64,000 nt of DNA, taken from Bacteroidota bacterium. Its GTDB lineage: Bacteria; Bacteroidota; Bacteroidia; UBA8524. How positions within the stretch are numbered: position 1 is the first letter of the stretch; each line of letters starts with the position of its first letter. The DNA is taken from NCBI GenBank assembly GCA_008933805.1, contig WBUH01000015.1:1-64000 (forward strand), in the 5' to 3' direction. The position numbers and the translations under genes are program-made. Shown here in pieces: positions 62,301-64,000 of the stretch. The notes beneath the pieces were generated by a model, which made no database searches, was not told the DNA's origin, and was given only the letters and a program-made list of their open reading frames with translations.

Positions 62301-64000
62301 AAATCAGCATCAGGTGTAGTAGTTGAGGTAGGCGCTATGAAAGAATAGTTTTGAGCAGGTATTTGTGAGATATAATCAAACCCGATTTCAGGAGTGATTA
62401 ACCAGGTCCATGCAAAGGCACCGTTACCGGTTAAGCTGGTTATTTTAATGTTGTCACCCACACCGGCTACATACTTATTAGCGATAAAGTCAATGGTAGG
62501 TAGGCCAATTGGAGTTACTATCTCGATAGGGATAATAATGGTGTCTATTTCAGCACAAGTAGCGGCAATAAGTTTAATTTCATGGGTACTGTTGGTCATC
62601 CATGAAGTAGAGTACTCGCCGTTTAGGCTATCAACAAGAGTATTGTCTAAATACCAGCGGTGTTCAACACCTACGCGTCCTTTAGTGCTTGCACTAAACG
62701 TATAAGGAGCTTGTATAAAACCGGTATCGTTTTGCAAACCGCTCAAAACGCTAAGCGTACCCAGTGGAGGATAGAATTCAACCGCAACGCTGTCAATAGC
62801 AGCACCATCGTAAGTAGTTACACTACCATCAGTACCCATTAAGAACCTAAAGCGCACTAATGGAGCATTTTTGTATGCTGTTAAATCTGCGCTATAACGT
62901 TGCCAGTTATTATTATTACCTGAGAACTTAGGAGGAGCAACAGGTCCGTTTGCACTGGCATTGTTATATGCTGGTGTAAGGCCGGTTAGTTTCGTCCAAT
63001 TTACGTTATCGGTAGAAGCTTCTACAATCACAGCATCGTAGTTGTTTTCAAGCTCAAACCTCATCAACCAAGTAAGCGAAGGTTGGCAAGCAGTTGAAAA
63101 ATCAAACAAAGGTGAGTACAGGTAGGCACTCATGTTGTTGCTGTATTGGCCGGTTAACCCTTGGCTAACCCATGCGTTGTTGCCGCTTCCGGCAGTGTTA
63201 ATATTTGTTTTAGCAGGGGCACCAAGCACCCAACCACCACCTGTTTCAGTAAACCCGTCTGCTCCACTTTCAAAATCAGCGATAAAAGGAGTAGTATTTA
63301 AACAGTTATGGTTACTTAGGGTTGTGGTGGCAGAGTCGTTACCGCCAAATTGGTCTTTGCTGCTATAAAAGCCAGCAACCACCGTGTAGTTTCCAAATGC
63401 GGAGAAATTAGCAGGTTGTGTAAAGCTAAACTGCATTGAGTCTCCGGGAAGCCACATACTGCTTATAAATATAGAATCTCTGCTATATGTGCCACCGTTT
63501 ACTCGGTACCACATAGCAACGGTATCTCCTGAAAAGATGGTGTCAACACCCTTATTTCTGATCACAGCTTTGACAGTTTTTGTGCCAAGGTTACATCCAG
63601 AATTAAGACTCACAATTCTTTCTAATGAAATGTTGTACCTCGGAGGAGCATACTCACTTGCTCCAATATCAGGTTTTGTTAGGTTTCGTGTGACACCATC
63701 AATATCTTTAGTAACACCTACAGGAGTTCCGGCCATATCAAGGTCAAAACTTAGGGTGTGTAAATCGTTGTTAGCAATATACTGGGGGTCTATATACATA
63801 GAATTCGCTTCTACACCCAGTGCTGTCCAGTTTGCAAATGTGGTATAATCTGTACCGGCAACTCTTGCCACCACATTCGTGTTATTTGATCCGTTAACAT
63901 ACAAGGTGTTGTTACTACACAAACCGCCGTTGCTGGGGTGCAATGGGTTTAATGTTGTGTGTTGTGCGTGGTATATAAGTGCTTTAGCATTACCTGGTGT
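59378..64000 (-). CDS. Giant secreted multidomain adhesin-like protein with T9SS domain, 5' partial
   Basis: At least 1540 residues; the frame stays open to the right edge, so the start is outside the window. In order from the visible N-terminus: a beta-helix end (CSNNTLYVNGSNNTN), a MAM-like module (FIADFESGADGFTETGGGWV), Ig-like segments, a CUB-like domain (DYLRIYDGDETTGTPLWD), a PKD-like domain (TRYYWDIDADNVDDYFTKEL), a GEVED domain (FVGEFEDYRIIII), and five HYR/DUF5011 Ig-like repeats (YTELGATALDNIDGDIS and similar). It ends in a type A T9SS domain (VKVYPNPTTEKAYVSME). It is probably a cell-surface adhesin or matrix protein. Confidence 0.9.
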   Translation of the reverse strand, partial: TPGNAKALIYHAQHTTLNPLHPSNGGLCSNNTLYVNGSNNTNVVARVAGTDYTTFANWTALGVEANSMYIDPQYIANNDLHTLSFDLDMAGTPVGVTKDIDGVTRNLTKPDIGASEYAPPRYNISLERIVSLNSGCNLGTKTVKAVIRNKGVDTIFSGDTVAMWYRVNGGTYSRDSIFISSMWLPGDSMQFSFTQPANFSAFGNYTVVAGFYSSKDQFGGNDSATTTLSNHNCLNTTPFIADFESGADGFTETGGGWVLGAPAKTNINTAGSGNNAWVSQGLTGQYSNNMSAYLYSPLFDFSTACQPSLTWLMRFELENNYDAVIVEASTDNVNWTKLTGLTPAYNNASANGPVAPPKFSGNNNNWQRYSADLTAYKNAPLVRFRFLMGTDGSVTTYDGAAIDSVAVEFYPPLGTLSVLSGLQNDTGFIQAPYTFSASTKGRVGVEHRWYLDNTLVDSLNGEYSTSWMTNSTHEIKLIAATCAEIDTIIIPIEIVTPIGLPTIDFIANKYVAGVGDNIKITSLTGNGAFAWTWLITPEIGFDYISQIPAQNYSFIAPTSTTTPDADLFFYLGDKFDVCLIAENVNGIDTLCKKEYLTVHNQFDICGYSSVPFPTGKVFDSGLGNTNYSNSDNCTSAIEPECADTIFLKLNKLVTEFNADYLRIYDGDETTGTPLWDANLYPNGLSGNLNQVLNMPSTMVATQGRVTVVFTADGANVAEGFEIEYWSVNATQKSAAAFAAPDTFCTSTDIVVKNNTNEEGYTRYYWDIDADNVDDYFTKELDFQYTTPGNYTIRLVATNCIGSDTVYKSIVIQNPSVKPATNFAADITNPSVGDFVHLSNTTPGCVQGFNWIITPNTFSYRNGTGASSANPELVFNAPGCYNVTLITWNGVGYDTLVRTCYFNVKTMCKPFVSQLNADIGISRMKLNTIDNQSAAGTSAYTNYTNIYSTELVLGGVYELTLERPTTKNTISRKAWIDYNQDGTFDASEVIATETNASTLVFKANFKVSKTVPTGYTRLRVGASFSNNSPNACGSNFVGEFEDYRIIIIRDDIKPVITLIGSNPITVERGRGYTELGATALDNIDGDISANIVMTGTVDTMVVGSYTISYNVSDSTGNAATTVTRTVLVTPDVTKPDVTLNGNASDTIIVFSSYTDLGATATDIVDGNLTSAILVSGAVDTAKVGTYTLTYSVTDASGNTGTISRFVTVLDTAKPVIVLLGNNPLIWAVDVAYVDPGHQVIDNYDTSLVATITGTVNEKVTGTYQLFFNVTDNSGASATTVIRDVVVSDTIKPVVTIIGPSVVEMDVFTSYYEFGSSATDNYDKALGAVSVVGVVDTAVVGDYDLKYVITDSENNTSDTVIRTVRVLDRVAPVVIVHNPIVIERTQTKPSLADSVDYTDNYYPKAALTLNITESIDVNVEGYYTVEYTVTDPSGNTSTVGKGLVVVKTATGIMPAVINDAAVKVYPNPTTEKAYVSMEFIRETSATISVYNMIGQKVLEVSPEGNFQSKVVELDLQHLNAGNYIIRVQGADGVANKKLAITN

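Overview
The window comes from a member of the Bacteroidota, probably a free-living Chitinophagales-, Sphingobacteriia- or Flavobacteriia-like organism. Four large secreted proteins end in type A type-IX-secretion (T9SS) sorting domains. There is a TonB-dependent receptor with a carboxypeptidase-regulatory N-terminal domain, many 'C-K-K' type lipoproteins and two DUF4382 lipoproteins. Starts mostly lack Shine-Dalgarno sequences, and several promoters fit the Bacteroidota -33/-7 pattern (TTG ... TAnnTTTG). No tRNA, rRNA, CRISPR array or insertion sequence was seen.

Layout. 1-3.3 kb: copper efflux adaptor and CopB-type P1B-ATPase. 3.5-14.9 kb: secreted RCC1-repeat protein, AraC-type regulator, ice-binding-like lipoprotein with an OmpA-like partner, and a GLUG-repeat secreted protein. 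15-24.9 kb: TPR/LuxR-type regulator followed by a four-gene operon (T9SS beta-strand-repeat protein, TonB-dependent receptor, beta-helix lipoprotein, PhoD-like phosphatase) that looks like a surface phosphoester-scavenging unit. 25-31.1 kb: four small genes encoding non-homologous, lectin-like, leaderless proteins, each preceded by the same structured 5' leader, divergent from an operon of an unknown protein, a seven-helix membrane protein, a NarL-type sensor kinase and its response regulator. 31.3-34.6 kb: exported catalase-peroxidase divergent from OxyR. 34.8-37.0 kb: array of SUKH/SMI1-type immunity-like genes, two of them broken. 37-41.5 kb: small metabolic and stress genes (pirin, YdeI-like, DUF1801, medium-chain oxidoreductase, DUF6157-like, GyrI-like). 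41.6-47 kb: four-gene envelope operon. 47.2-53.7 kb: DUF4382 lipoproteins and a small barrel protein flanking a three-gene phosphorelay whose output is a sigma-54 activator; matching palindromes and a -24/-12-like promoter suggest that the flanking genes are its targets. 53.8-59.3 kb: TraB/GumN fusion protein, then an Rrf2 regulator, truncated globin and tryptophan 2,3-dioxygenase operon with a clear operator. 59.4-64 kb: giant T9SS adhesin-like protein running off the right edge.

The best candidate for an undescribed system is 25.1-31.1 kb. The leader repeat has a promoter half and a structured RNA half. The RNA half keeps pairing through a compensatory base change, and it persists in one copy that has lost its promoter half. 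The adjacent two-component system is the obvious candidate regulator.
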